Shown here: one piece after another, positions 9,808 through 17,510 of the stretch | Layout: each line of letters begins with the position of its first letter | Position numbering within the stretch: the stretch's first letter is position 1 | NCBI RefSeq assembly: GCF_014646335.1 | Contig: NZ_BMNG01000015.1 | Coordinates: 62,001 to 126,000, forward strand | DNA: 64,000 bases | Direction of reading: 5' to 3' | Source: Streptomyces lasiicapitis | Lineage (GTDB): Bacteria > Actinomycetota > Actinomycetes > Streptomycetales > Streptomycetaceae | Translations under genes and position numbers: made by a program | Notes under the pieces: generated by a model | Seen by the model: the letters and a program-made list of their open reading frames with translations, nothing else | Database searches by the model: none | What the model was told of the DNA's origin: nothing

Positions 9808-10923
9808 TCAGCGGATGTCGTGGATGAGTTTCTCGATGACGGAATCCACCTTTTCCGAGTTGAACCTTTCCGAGCCGACCATGAGGGTCACGGCCCGGCG
9901 GCCGTCCTCGGTGACGGCGTTCCTGAATTTGTGGCCGCTCTCCATATAGCCGCTGTGCCCCCAGGTGACGAAGCCCGGGGTGCGCTCATAGCGCTCGACT
10001 CCCAGGCCGTAACCCTCGCCCGCATCATCCGGAATGGTCTTTTTCATTTCGGCGAGCTGAGCCGGGGCAAGGAGTTTCCCGGACCACAGCGCGGTCCAGA
10101 ACGCGGTCGCGTCGGCACTGGTGGAGACCAGCGCACCCGACGCGTCGGCCGCGGAGACGTTCCACGCCGTCTTGTCCACCAGATTCCCGCGCTGCACCAC
10201 GTAGCCCCGCAGGTCCGGCTTGGGCAGCGAGGTCCGGTCGCCGGGCCAGAAGGTCCCGCGCAGTGCGAGGGGCTTGATGAGCCGCTTCTTGATCTCGGCG
10301 CCGATACTGCGTCCCGTGACCTTCTGGACGATCAGTCCGGCCAGGTTGTAGTTGGTGTTGGAGTAGGAGAAGCCGTCCGGAGTCCTGTCCTCGGGCGGGG
10401 GCAGCTTCAGCGCCTGCCTGACCGTCTGCAAGGGCTCGAAGTGATCCCAGCGGTGCGCTTCCAGGTCCTCCCAGAACGGCGCTTCGAGGTAGTCGGGCAG
10501 GCCGCTGGTGTGCTGCAGGAGCTGCCGGACGGTGATCTTGCGCCCGTCATAGTGCTCGGTGCGGATCAGACCGGGCAGATAACGGTCGACGGAGTCATCG
10601 AGCTTGATCTTGCCTTCGCCGACGAGCTGGAGCACGACCGTGGCCACCCAGGTCTTGGTGTTGCTGGCGATACGGCTGTGCTCATTGCCGACGACCTCGC
10701 GGCCCGTCCTCAGGTCGGCGAGGCCGACACCGCCGTTCCAGACACCGCAGCGCGGACTCTTCACTGTCACGCTGATGCCGGAGGCGCCCACTCCATTCAG
10801 TGCCTTCAAAGCTGTCTGTATGGGCTTGGTGTCACACTGTGGTTTCGCGACCGACGTGGCGGTCGGCGTCACCAGAGAGGCTGTGAACGCCAAGGCAAAG
10901 ACGGCACTCGTCCTGCCTCGCAT
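9808..10923 (-). CDS. Secreted serine hydrolase 2, beta-lactamase class C / DD-carboxypeptidase family
   Basis: A 371-aa secreted hydrolase. The ATG at 10923 has AAGGAG ten bases upstream and starts a Sec signal peptide (RGRTSAVFALAFTASLVTP). Active-site boxes are S87-N-T-K90, Y187-S-N189 and an HSG box in TWGHSGYMESGHK. Two Cys (residues 30 and 59) may form a disulphide. It is a paralogue of 748-1947, sharing boxes, spacing and long stretches. It is co-directional with the peptide transporter, 94 nt upstream of the first permease gene, so secretion of the hydrolase and uptake of its products may be coordinated. Substrate (D-Ala-D-Ala stems, D-peptides, beta-lactams or esters) is undetermined. 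Confidence 0.88.
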   Translation of the reverse strand: MRGRTSAVFALAFTASLVTPTATSVAKPQCDTKPIQTALKALNGVGASGISVTVKSPRCGVWNGGVGLADLRTGREVVGNEHSRIASNTKTWVATVVLQLVGEGKIKLDDSVDRYLPGLIRTEHYDGRKITVRQLLQHTSGLPDYLEAPFWEDLEAHRWDHFEPLQTVRQALKLPPPEDRTPDGFSYSNTNYNLAGLIVQKVTGRSIGAEIKKRLIKPLALRGTFWPGDRTSLPKPDLRGYVVQRGNLVDKTAWNVSAADASGALVSTSADATAFWTALWSGKLLAPAQLAEMKKTIPDDAGEGYGLGVERYERTPGFVTWGHSGYMESGHKFRNAVTEDGRRAVTLMVGSERFNSEKVDSVIEKLIHDIR

Positions 10924-11129
10924 AATGTCTCCTTTTCCGTGCTGATGCGTGCGGCGTTTAGTCGGTTCCGCTAGTTGGCTCCGCCTCGTGCCAGGGAGAG
11001 CGGCCACTGCCTGGCAAAACTCCTTGCGGGCAGCTTGCGCGTAGTCTTTCTCCTGTTCATGACCGCGTGCATGCGGTGCCAGTCCAGAGATCCCGCACAT
11101 GTTTTGTGCGTCCGGCCAAAGAGGTGAGG
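10924..11129. promoter_or_regulatory. Divergent promoter region of serine hydrolase 2 and PucR 2
   Basis: This 206-nt region separates the divergent starts. It contains the inverted repeat TGCCAGG (10989-10995) / CCTGGCA (11010-11016) with a 14-nt spacer, a candidate regulator site. The rest shows no gene. Confidence 0.45.
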
Positions 11130-12818
11130 ATGCTCGATACCGGGGTTCCCGACCTCCGACAAGTCCTCGACGTGTTGGGCTCAGCGCTGCTGCGGCCGTT
11201 GACCGAACTGCCGGAAAGGCCGGTACCCGTGTCGGGCGTGCTCATCTTCGAGCGACGAGCCCCGCTGCCCCTTCCACCCGTCAGGGACGCGATTCTGCTC
11301 GCCGTCGGCGTGGGAGCGGCCGAAGCGCAGGCGAAGGAGCTGGTCGATGCGGCGACCGAGGCCGGGTACGCCTGCGTGGTGGTGAAGAGTTTCGGCGAGC
11401 CGGTCACCGACCTTGTGGACGCCGCCCAGCGGTCCGGCCTCGTGCTGCTCGCCGCCGATGAGGCCGTGGCCTGGCACCACTTGGACGCCATGGTCTCCTC
11501 GGCCCTTGCGCCGACGGTGCGCTTCGCCCAGGCCGCGGGTACCCCGGCCGTCGGTGATCTGTTCGCCCTGGCCAACGCGATCGCGGGGATGGTGGGAGGC
11601 GCCACCGTGATCGAGGACCCGCACCGGCGCATCCTCGCGTACTCGACTCTGCCCGGCCAGGCCGTCGACGAGGGCCGCAGCCAAGGCATTCTCGGCCTTC
11701 AGGTGCCGGAGGGCCCGGAATACGACGAGCAGTACCGCGTGCTCACCCAGGCACGGCACACGTGCCGGTTCGCCGCCTTCCCCGGAGGGCTGCCTCGTCT
11801 CGGTGTCGCGGTCCGCGTGGGCAGCGAGGTACTGGGTTCGATCTGGGTCGTCGATGCCGACGGCCACCTGGATGCCACCGCCGAACAGGCCCTCTCCGAT
11901 GTGGCGGACATCGTCTCGCTGCATCTGCTCGCCGCCCGCACCGCGGTCGACGCGGTCCGGGGCAGGCGCGCCGACCTGTTCCGGCGACTGCTCGCCGACC
12001 CGAGCAGCGTCAGCGCGGTGGCCCCACAGCTCGGCCTGGACCCGAACCTGCCTGTCGTGGTGGCCGCGTTCGCCGTCGCCTCGATCGACGCCGAGGACGT
12101 CCTCACGGCACACACGGCAAACCGTCTGGCCGACCTGGTGAGCCTGCACTGCGAGGCCCGCTACGGCAGGCACGGCTGCGCGTTGATCGACGGAACGGTC
12201 TACGCGCTGCTGCCGAGCGGACCTTCACCGAACGGGCCTTCACCGAACGGGCCTTCACCGAGCGGGCCTTCACCGAGCGGGCCTTCGCCGAGCGGACCCT
12301 CGGCGAACTCCCACCGTGAACTCGTCGCCGACATCGCCCGGCGAGCCCACGGCGCGCTGCGGGTGCGCGTGCGGGCCGGACTCGGCTCGCTCGTCCCGGG
12401 ACTGGGCTCGATCGCGAGCTCACGCGCCGACGCGGACCTCGTCCTGCGGGCACTCACCGACCGGCCGGGTGACCCGGAATGGTGCCAGGTGGCCACGATC
12501 GACGAGGTGTGGGCCAGCGCGACGCTGTCCGCCCTCGCCCACATACTGGCCACGCACGAGGTGCTGCCCCGCAGTATCGGTCCGGCGATCCGCGCCCACG
12601 ATCTCAAGCACGGCACCACCTACGCCTCCACCCTCCTCGCCTACCTGGACGCCAACAGCGACGTCGTGACCGCTTCCAACCAGCTGTCCGTACACCCGAA
12701 CACGATCCGGTACCGGCTCGCCCGCGCCGAGGAAATCTTCGGCTTCGACTTCACCGACCCGGACGAGCGCCTGGTGCTGTGGCTGCGGTTGCGACTGGGC
12801 GATCAGCTCGGCTGGTGA
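11130..12818 (+). CDS. PucR-family transcriptional regulator 2 (with inserted pentapeptide repeats)
   Basis: A 562-aa PucR-type regulator. The ATG at 11130 follows GAGGTGAGG; an upstream in-frame start at 11067 would lie in the intergenic region. The order is N-terminal sensory domain, central CdaR/GGDEF-like region and C-terminal HTH_30 helix-turn-helix (ASNQLSVHPNTIRYRLARAE). It parallels PucR 1 closely, but a Pro-Ser-rich insert (positions 12213-12302) interrupts the central domain before the ELVADIARRAHGALRVRVRAG segment that aligns with PucR 1. It is divergent from serine hydrolase 2 and presumably regulates that gene and the transporter operon. The insert may be a flexible linker tolerated by the fold. 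Confidence 0.88.
   Translation: MLDTGVPDLRQVLDVLGSALLRPLTELPERPVPVSGVLIFERRAPLPLPPVRDAILLAVGVGAAEAQAKELVDAATEAGYACVVVKSFGEPVTDLVDAAQRSGLVLLAADEAVAWHHLDAMVSSALAPTVRFAQAAGTPAVGDLFALANAIAGMVGGATVIEDPHRRILAYSTLPGQAVDEGRSQGILGLQVPEGPEYDEQYRVLTQARHTCRFAAFPGGLPRLGVAVRVGSEVLGSIWVVDADGHLDATAEQALSDVADIVSLHLLAARTAVDAVRGRRADLFRRLLADPSSVSAVAPQLGLDPNLPVVVAAFAVASIDAEDVLTAHTANRLADLVSLHCEARYGRHGCALIDGTVYALLPSGPSPNGPSPNGPSPSGPSPSGPSPSGPSANSHRELVADIARRAHGALRVRVRAGLGSLVPGLGSIASSRADADLVLRALTDRPGDPEWCQVATIDEVWASATLSALAHILATHEVLPRSIGPAIRAHDLKHGTTYASTLLAYLDANSDVVTASNQLSVHPNTIRYRLARAEEIFGFDFTDPDERLVLWLRLRLGDQLGW
12213..12302 (+). repeat. Six tandem 15-bp units inside PucR 2
   Basis: Six units of consensus CCGAGCGGGCCTTCA encode P-(S/N)-G-P-S pentapeptides. 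Units differ mainly by S/N exchange and third-base changes. A length of 15 bp keeps the frame, so copy number could vary without breaking the gene. Confidence 0.9.
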
Positions 12819-12866
12819 GCAGTGAAGTACGCCTGAAGCACGGCCCTGGAGGTCAGTTGAGGCTGC

Positions 12867-12974
12867 CTCAGGACCGAGTTCCCCGGCTACACCCTGGGCC
12901 TCGTGAACAAGGCCGTAGAGCATGGGCATGCCCGTGACAGTTACTCACGCCTGATCGAGCACTTCAGGAAGTAG
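12867..12974 (+). pseudogene. C-terminal relic of an imine reductase-like NAD(P)-binding protein
   Basis: The 35-codon reading TEFPGYTLGLVNKAVEHGHA then RDSYSRLIEHFRK and a TAG stop resembles the last helices of imine reductase/6-phosphogluconate-dehydrogenase-like enzymes (pattern: A-V-E-x-G-H-G-x-x-x-F/Y-S-x-L-I). An in-frame TGA at 12858-12860 stands just upstream and no other part of such a gene is nearby. The assignment is from memory of the family pattern. Confidence 0.45.
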
Positions 12975-13139
12975 CGCGTGCGAGGTCCCCCGGGCGCGGG
13001 TGCTCGGGCCCGCTCCTGACCTTCCAGTGCGCCGGCAGGACTGGCGTGGGTGGGGGCCGTCCTGCTCTGCCAACGCAGCGGCCTACCGCCCTTGCGCTTC
13101 GCACGACTGATCACCAAGTAGACCCGTACACCGGGTTAG

Positions 13140-13628
13140 TCATTCGATCCCGAGGGGGCCGATGCCCAGGTCCTCACGCATGCGGCCGCGCATCTCAGCC
13201 ATGGCCGTGCGCCGCTGTTGGGTGAAGGCCCTGTCCTCGGCGGAGCCGACTGCAACTCCGCGGGCATAGGCGTCGCGCATCCGACGCAGGCTGTGAAACG
13301 CCTCGTTTCCGGCCGCAACGACGAGCGGCGGGCCCACGAGCCAGAGCTGCTCGCTTGCCGTGTGCAATCCGGTCCCACGGAAGGCTTCGCGCACCGCCGC
13401 ATCACGCGCTGACTCGGACATGTGATCGCCGCGGGCGACAGCCCGTATCTCTTCCCCCGCGTCCTTCAGAGCGGAGGCGTACTCGGTATACACAGCGCGC
13501 CGCAGTTCCAGAGCGTGTCGTGCTTCCTCGCGCCGCCACCTGTTGCGATCGGCGAACAGGGTGGCAGCGATGCCGATAGCGGCACCTGCCAGGGTGGAGA
13601 GCAGAGGCATCCAGTCCATGCGCCGCAT
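13140..13628 (-). CDS. Membrane-anchored hypothetical protein
   Basis: A 162-aa protein with one N-terminal transmembrane helix (about residues 7-24, LLSTLAGAAIGIAATLFA) followed by a charged, largely helical cytoplasmic domain (RNRWRREEARHALELRRAVY ...). This layout is common among small Streptomyces proteins of unknown function. Two in-frame ATGs (13628, 13619) are equally possible; no strong ribosome-binding site decides. A small inverted repeat ACCCG/CGGGT at 13123-13137 directly behind the stop may act in termination. No functional motif is recognised. Confidence 0.7.
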   Translation of the reverse strand: MRRMDWMPLLSTLAGAAIGIAATLFADRNRWRREEARHALELRRAVYTEYASALKDAGEEIRAVARGDHMSESARDAAVREAFRGTGLHTASEQLWLVGPPLVVAAGNEAFHSLRRMRDAYARGVAVGSAEDRAFTQQRRTAMAEMRGRMREDLGIGPLGIE

Positions 13629-13695
13629 GCTGTCTCAATCACTGCTGCGACACCAGCGGCCCCACGTTCGGGCGGTTGCCGGGCGGGGGGACCGG

Positions 13696-14157
13696 TCACA
13701 GCTTGTCGTAGATGTGGGCCAGCCCCCGGAGGACCTCGGTGGCGGCGTCCAGGTCCCGAGGATCCAGATGGTGCAGCGTCTCGTTGAGCGCGTCGGCCAG
13801 GAGCTGTTCACGTTCGCGGTGGCGTTGCCGTCCGGCCGCGGTGAGGGTCACGACGACGGTCCGGCGGTCTCCCTCGCGGCGCTCCCGGGTGACGTAGCCG
13901 GTCTGTTCGAGGCCGTTGACCAGCTGGGTGGTCGCGGCACCGGTGGTTTCGGTGCGTTCGGCGAGCCTCTTCACCGGCAGCGGGCCCTCTTCGGCCAGCA
14001 CACGCAGGGCGCGTGCGTGGGTGAGGGAGAGGGCTCCGGGGGTGCGGGTGGCCCTCCCTCGCAACCGGGCGTCGGCGGCGCTGAGGCTGTAGGCGGCCCG
14101 AGCCAGGGCGTCCAGCGACGCACGGCGGCCGTGGGCGGATGTCTGGGCTTCGGTCAC
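13696..14157 (-). CDS. MarR-family transcriptional regulator
   Basis: A 153-aa winged-helix repressor. The start is GTG at 14157 with GAAAGGA upstream. The MarR core is evident: the recognition region PLPVKRLAERTETTGAATTQ followed by the wing TRERREGDRRTVVVTLTAAG (the D-x-R signature). Divergent from the hydrolase gene at 14282; the shared 124-nt region carries two perfect copies of a 10-bp palindrome, so it very likely represses both itself and the hydrolase until a ligand binds. Confidence 0.92.
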   Translation of the reverse strand: MTEAQTSAHGRRASLDALARAAYSLSAADARLRGRATRTPGALSLTHARALRVLAEEGPLPVKRLAERTETTGAATTQLVNGLEQTGYVTRERREGDRRTVVVTLTAAGRQRHREREQLLADALNETLHHLDPRDLDAATEVLRGLAHIYDKL

Positions 14158-14207
14158 GGGGGTCCTTTCGTGACGGCGGAGGCGGGCGGCTTGACAGCAG
14201 AGTAGCG

Positions 14208-14232
14208 TAAGTACTTACTAGATAAGTACTTA
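14208..14232. promoter_or_regulatory. Twin palindromic MarR operator
   Basis: TAAGTACTTA occurs at 14208-14217 and again at 14223-14232, 15 bp apart centre to centre, with a partial third copy (TAAGTGCT, 14235-14242). The sites lie in the divergent promoter region and are AT-rich in a GC-rich background. Confidence 0.75.
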
Positions 14233-14281
14233 GCTAAGTGCTGGTCGCTTGGCCGATCTCCTCGAACGAAAGGATCACGTC

Positions 14282-15544
14282 ATGACCATGCGTTCCACCG
14301 GGCAGAGCTGGGCCCTGGACATCGCCCTCGCCCAAGGCGGTTTCGACGCGCTGCACCCTGCCGCGAAGGGCACCATGGAGCAGCTGGGGCACGACCACAC
14401 AGACTTCGACAAGGTGTTCGCGCAGGTCCGAAGCGGCGCGATGCTGCCCAAGGCGTGGGCGACCGTCGCCGCCCAGGCCGAGGAGCGCGCCGCGCACCAT
14501 GAGGCGGGAGGCTTCGCCCGGACGGCAGCCGACCTCTACCTCCGGGCCGCGGTGATGTGGGGGCGCGCCCAGTACTCCATCTTCGACGCGGACGACCCCC
14601 GCAAGGCCGCCTTCCGCCGGAGCTGCAACCACTGCGTGGCCCGTCTGGGGGAGCTGCGCGACAACCGGGTGCGCCGCGTCGTCCTCGACTTCGAGGGCAA
14701 GCACATCTACGCCCTCCTGCACCTGCCCGAGGGCGAGGTCCGCAACGCCCCGGCCGTCATCCTCGGCCCCGGAATGGACATGATCAAGGAGGACTACATC
14801 TACGCCGCCGAGCGCTACTACACATCGCGCGGTGTCGTCGCCCTTTCCGTCGAAGGCCCGGGTCAGGGCGAATCACGCGCCAACGGCCTGACCGTGGACC
14901 TGACCAACTACGAGCGGGCCATCGGCCGTTACATCGACTTCCTCGCCGAGCTGCCCGAGGTCGACGCCCAGCGGATCGGCATGTTCGGGATCAGCATGAG
15001 TGGCTACTGGGGCATGCGCGCCGCGGCCGCCGACACCCGGCTGGCGGCCATGGCGGGATTCGAGGGTGTCTCCGGGGACTTCGACACGATCTTCAACCGG
15101 GCCCAGCCCACCTTCAAGAACAACTACATGTACATGGCCGGATACGCCGACGAGGGCCTCTTCGACACGGAGTTGGCGCAGCGTATGCCACTGGGCGCCC
15201 TCGTCGCCGAGATCACCTGCCCGGTCTTCATGGGCATCGGCGAGTTCGACGAACTCACGCAGCTGGAGCAGGCGCTCGCCACGTACGAGCGGATCCGCGC
15301 GCCCAAGGAGATGCGTGTCTACGAGAACGAGTTCCACCCGCTGGGCGGCGCCGCCGCGGAAGTCTTCCGCTTCGGGGCCGAGTGGCTGGAGAGGGCACTG
15401 TCCGGCGAACTCGGCACCCCGGGCCGCGATGTACGGCACTACGTCCACAACGACGGCCGCACCACCGACGGAACCGCGAACCCGAGCTGGTGGCGCGGCA
15501 CCACGCCACGGCAGATAGCAGAGGCAGCCGCAGCTGCCGCCTGA
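14282..15544 (+). CDS. Alpha/beta hydrolase (FrsA/DHPON-hydrolase-like)
   Basis: A 420-aa hydrolase. The ATG at 14282 has GAAAGGA eight bases upstream. An N-terminal helical cap of about 150 residues precedes an alpha/beta hydrolase core. The nucleophile elbow is G236-I-S238-M-S-G, the acid is probably Asp in GIGEFDELTQ, and the His is in ENEFHPLGG. The long cap and the VALSVEGPGQGES loop resemble 2,6-dihydropseudooxynicotine hydrolase and related C-C or ester hydrolases. It is cytoplasmic, with no signal peptide. The divergent MarR gene suggests induction by an aromatic or xenobiotic substrate; the substrate itself cannot be read from the sequence. Confidence 0.85.
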   Translation: MTMRSTGQSWALDIALAQGGFDALHPAAKGTMEQLGHDHTDFDKVFAQVRSGAMLPKAWATVAAQAEERAAHHEAGGFARTAADLYLRAAVMWGRAQYSIFDADDPRKAAFRRSCNHCVARLGELRDNRVRRVVLDFEGKHIYALLHLPEGEVRNAPAVILGPGMDMIKEDYIYAAERYYTSRGVVALSVEGPGQGESRANGLTVDLTNYERAIGRYIDFLAELPEVDAQRIGMFGISMSGYWGMRAAAADTRLAAMAGFEGVSGDFDTIFNRAQPTFKNNYMYMAGYADEGLFDTELAQRMPLGALVAEITCPVFMGIGEFDELTQLEQALATYERIRAPKEMRVYENEFHPLGGAAAEVFRFGAEWLERALSGELGTPGRDVRHYVHNDGRTTDGTANPSWWRGTTPRQIAEAAAAAA

Positions 15545-15562
15545 GCGTCGATGCGGCCCGCC

Positions 15563-15712
15563 TCAACGCTCAGGCGCACCGACGGGCACCGGCCGACGAG
15601 TCGGTGCCCTTGGCGCCTGGTGGGTGAGCTTGCTGCCGATGCCACGCCCCTGATAGTCGTGACCGACTGCCGTCACGGGCGCGGTGAGCAGGCTCAGTTG
15701 GGCTGCACCCTC
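15563..15712 (-). pseudogene. Relic of a GNAT acetyltransferase
   Basis: On the minus strand the reading AAQLSLLTAPVTAVGHDYQG RGIGSKLTHQA matches GNAT motif A (V-x-x-x-Y-Q-G-R-G-I-G-S-x-L), the acetyl-CoA-binding P-loop of N-acetyltransferases. The upstream part is not recognisable in the same frame and the protein ends early (VPVGAPER), so only a fragment of the usual 150-180 residues remains. The 361-nt gap 15545-15905 holds nothing else recognised. Confidence 0.6.
15584..15609. terminator. Hairpin after the alpha/beta hydrolase gene
   Basis: GGGCACCG (15584-15591) pairs with CGGTGCCC (15602-15609) over a 10-base loop, 40 nt after the hydrolase stop. No T run follows. It lies within the GNAT relic, so it could also be chance. 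Confidence 0.45.
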
Positions 15713-15909
15713 GTCTGGGCCCTGACCGTGCATGCCGTCCTGCGCAGCCGTCCCGTGCGAGCTGCCTATGTCCGGGACCGCAACGTTCCGTGGCATCGCA
15801 TCCTGTGCGACGCTCCGCGCGGCAGGCAGACCGGGCTCTCCATGGCCCATACGGCTGGGGCAACGTGGACCTACTCGTTCCCTCCGGAGCAGCATCAGGA
15901 TTCATTGAG

Positions 15910-16614
15910 TCAGTCGAAGGTGCCTTTGCCTATGTACGAGTAGAGCTGACCCGGGCATTTGGTGTCGATGAAGTCCCGATGCCCCTTGACATGGCGCCCC
16001 TTGACGTTGGCGCCTGCTCGGTCGTAGGCCCGGACCCAGTCGGCAACGGCCTTGATCTCGTCCAGCATCGCTTGTGGCGGCTGAGGATCATCGGATCCGA
16101 TCAGGCCGCAGATGGCGTAATAGCGTTCGTTGTGCCACCGGGTGCCATTGGCGCCTGGCTGATAGCCGAGGCCGCGCCCGACAAAGGTGTACCCGTGGTG
16201 GCAGACCAGGTAGTTATAGGAGATGTCCCAGTACTTCTCGCCGCCAACGAGCGGCAGGGGATTTTGGTGCACGTGCTGGATGCGCCGCACCTGGAAGTAG
16301 CAGTCGTCCCAATGAGGTATAGCTGTGTCGGGGGTGTGCTGCGGACGCATCTCCTTGCCCCCGCCCTCGTAGTGGATTGCTATTCCTCCCCATTCCGGCC
16401 AGAAGTGGGTGGTGTCGGTCTGCGCGGGCTCCGCGGCCCTCCACTCCGTGCGGGAGATGAACCTCGGTATCCGCGGCGTTGAAAGCGGTTCAGCGTCGAA
16501 GGCCTCATTCCCCGTCTCGCCGGGCGGCCTGGTCAGCTTCTGCCCTCCGACCACTTCGGTCCGCTGCGCCCACTCTCGTTCGGTTAACTGCCAGTTCGGC
16601 CTTCCTGTACTCAC
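15910..16614 (-). CDS. Peptidoglycan-recognition (PGRP) / N-acetylmuramoyl-L-alanine amidase domain protein
   Basis: A 234-aa protein starting with GTG (AAGGGGGGCAGG upstream). From about residue 50 (RFISRTEWRAAEP) it follows the PGRP/type 2 amidase fold: H in IAIHYEGG, YNYLVCHHGYTFVGRG, and H/C in KGHRDFIDTKCPG, which together form the zinc site. Enzymes of this type cleave the MurNAc-L-Ala bond in peptidoglycan. There is no signal peptide or transmembrane segment, unlike exported Streptomyces PGRP proteins. It may therefore act inside the cell, be released by lysis or another export route, or be phage-derived. An AT-rich repeat element lies directly upstream. Confidence 0.82.
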   Translation of the reverse strand: MSTGRPNWQLTEREWAQRTEVVGGQKLTRPPGETGNEAFDAEPLSTPRIPRFISRTEWRAAEPAQTDTTHFWPEWGGIAIHYEGGGKEMRPQHTPDTAIPHWDDCYFQVRRIQHVHQNPLPLVGGEKYWDISYNYLVCHHGYTFVGRGLGYQPGANGTRWHNERYYAICGLIGSDDPQPPQAMLDEIKAVADWVRAYDRAGANVKGRHVKGHRDFIDTKCPGQLYSYIGKGTFD

Positions 16615-16624
16615 CCTGCCCCCC

Positions 16625-16655
16625 TTTGATCGATATTTGATCGATTTTGAATATC
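16625..16655. promoter_or_regulatory. AT-rich direct and inverted repeats upstream of the PGRP gene
   Basis: TTTGATCGAT occurs at 16625-16634 and 16636-16645 (11-bp period), and GATATT (16632-16637) pairs with AATATC (16650-16655). Low GC and position just upstream of the GTG at 16614 suggest a promoter with a regulator site. Confidence 0.55.
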
Positions 16656-16775
16656 AATGTAGCGAGGGTGAAGTGATGGGGCGTAGACCACTTCCAGTCA
16701 GGCCGTCACCTCGGCCACCGTCTCCCGAGCGATCCGCAACCGCGCACGGAGCTGTCAGGTGGAGTGGTGACGTGC

Positions 16776-17330
16776 TCAGCCGGTGGGCTGTGGAGTGTCC
16801 AGTGATCGGGCGAAGTCGGCGAGCGTGCGGAAGTCGCTCTCGCGCAGGCCGATTCGCGGGTTGACGTGGTGGAGAAGCCCGGGACCCCGGTGGTGGGCGG
16901 TCACGTACACGTCGTCGAGGCCGCTCTGCTCGTCGTCCACCCAGGCGAAGGGACGGCCGCCCGCGTAGTCCACCAGGGGGCCAGTCTTCCAGTGGACCCC
17001 GTCGGGGCGTTCTTGGAACAGGGCGTCGCCGAACTCGACGAAGGGGAGTTCGGGAAGGCCGAGCACTGGGGCGATCCACCGGTTGGCGTCGTCCATCCAC
17101 GTGGTGGCCCAGCACAGTTCGTAGTTGAGCCGGAGCAGGGCTCGTCCGTGCTCGGGGTTGAGCCAGACCCGCAAGGGCCGTCGCCGGACCGAGAGTCCTG
17201 CGTGTTCGTTTGGGGTCCCGCTGTCCCCGGGCACTCTGAGTGTGGTGTAGCCGTCGGGGCGTCTCTCTGGCTGGGCCGCGTAGGGGTTGAGCGGCCCGTC
17301 CACATCGAGGAACAGCAGTGGCCGGTTCAC
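16776..17330 (-). CDS. HAD-like hydrolase domain protein
   Basis: A protein of about 184 aa using GTG at 17330 (GGGAGAG 11-12 bases upstream); a longer version from ATG at 17387 is possible. The N-terminus VNRPLLFLDVDGPLNPYA carries HAD motif I (D-V-D-G), and CWATTWMDDAN provides motif II (T). WVDDEQSGLDDVYVT fits motif IV acidic residues. This compact group is common in actinobacteria, usually annotated as HAD domain protein or secreted/hypothetical; a phosphatase role is plausible but unproven. It stands alone between the PGRP and LacI genes. Confidence 0.75.
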   Translation of the reverse strand: MNRPLLFLDVDGPLNPYAAQPERRPDGYTTLRVPGDSGTPNEHAGLSVRRRPLRVWLNPEHGRALLRLNYELCWATTWMDDANRWIAPVLGLPELPFVEFGDALFQERPDGVHWKTGPLVDYAGGRPFAWVDDEQSGLDDVYVTAHHRGPGLLHHVNPRIGLRESDFRTLADFARSLDTPQPTG

Positions 17331-17510
17331 GAACTCGAACTCTCCCTTGTTCAACATCAACTGCGCTGTGGCGGACCGCATCATCAACCAATTCGGCCCA
17401 CGGCTCGCGCTCCAGCCCCACCAGAGGCGAGGGCGGCCGTCGAGGAGCCGGCGCTGTACGGGTCAGGCACGACGCGCCCCAAGCACGGCCCCACAAGCGC
17501 GCCGCCCCCG

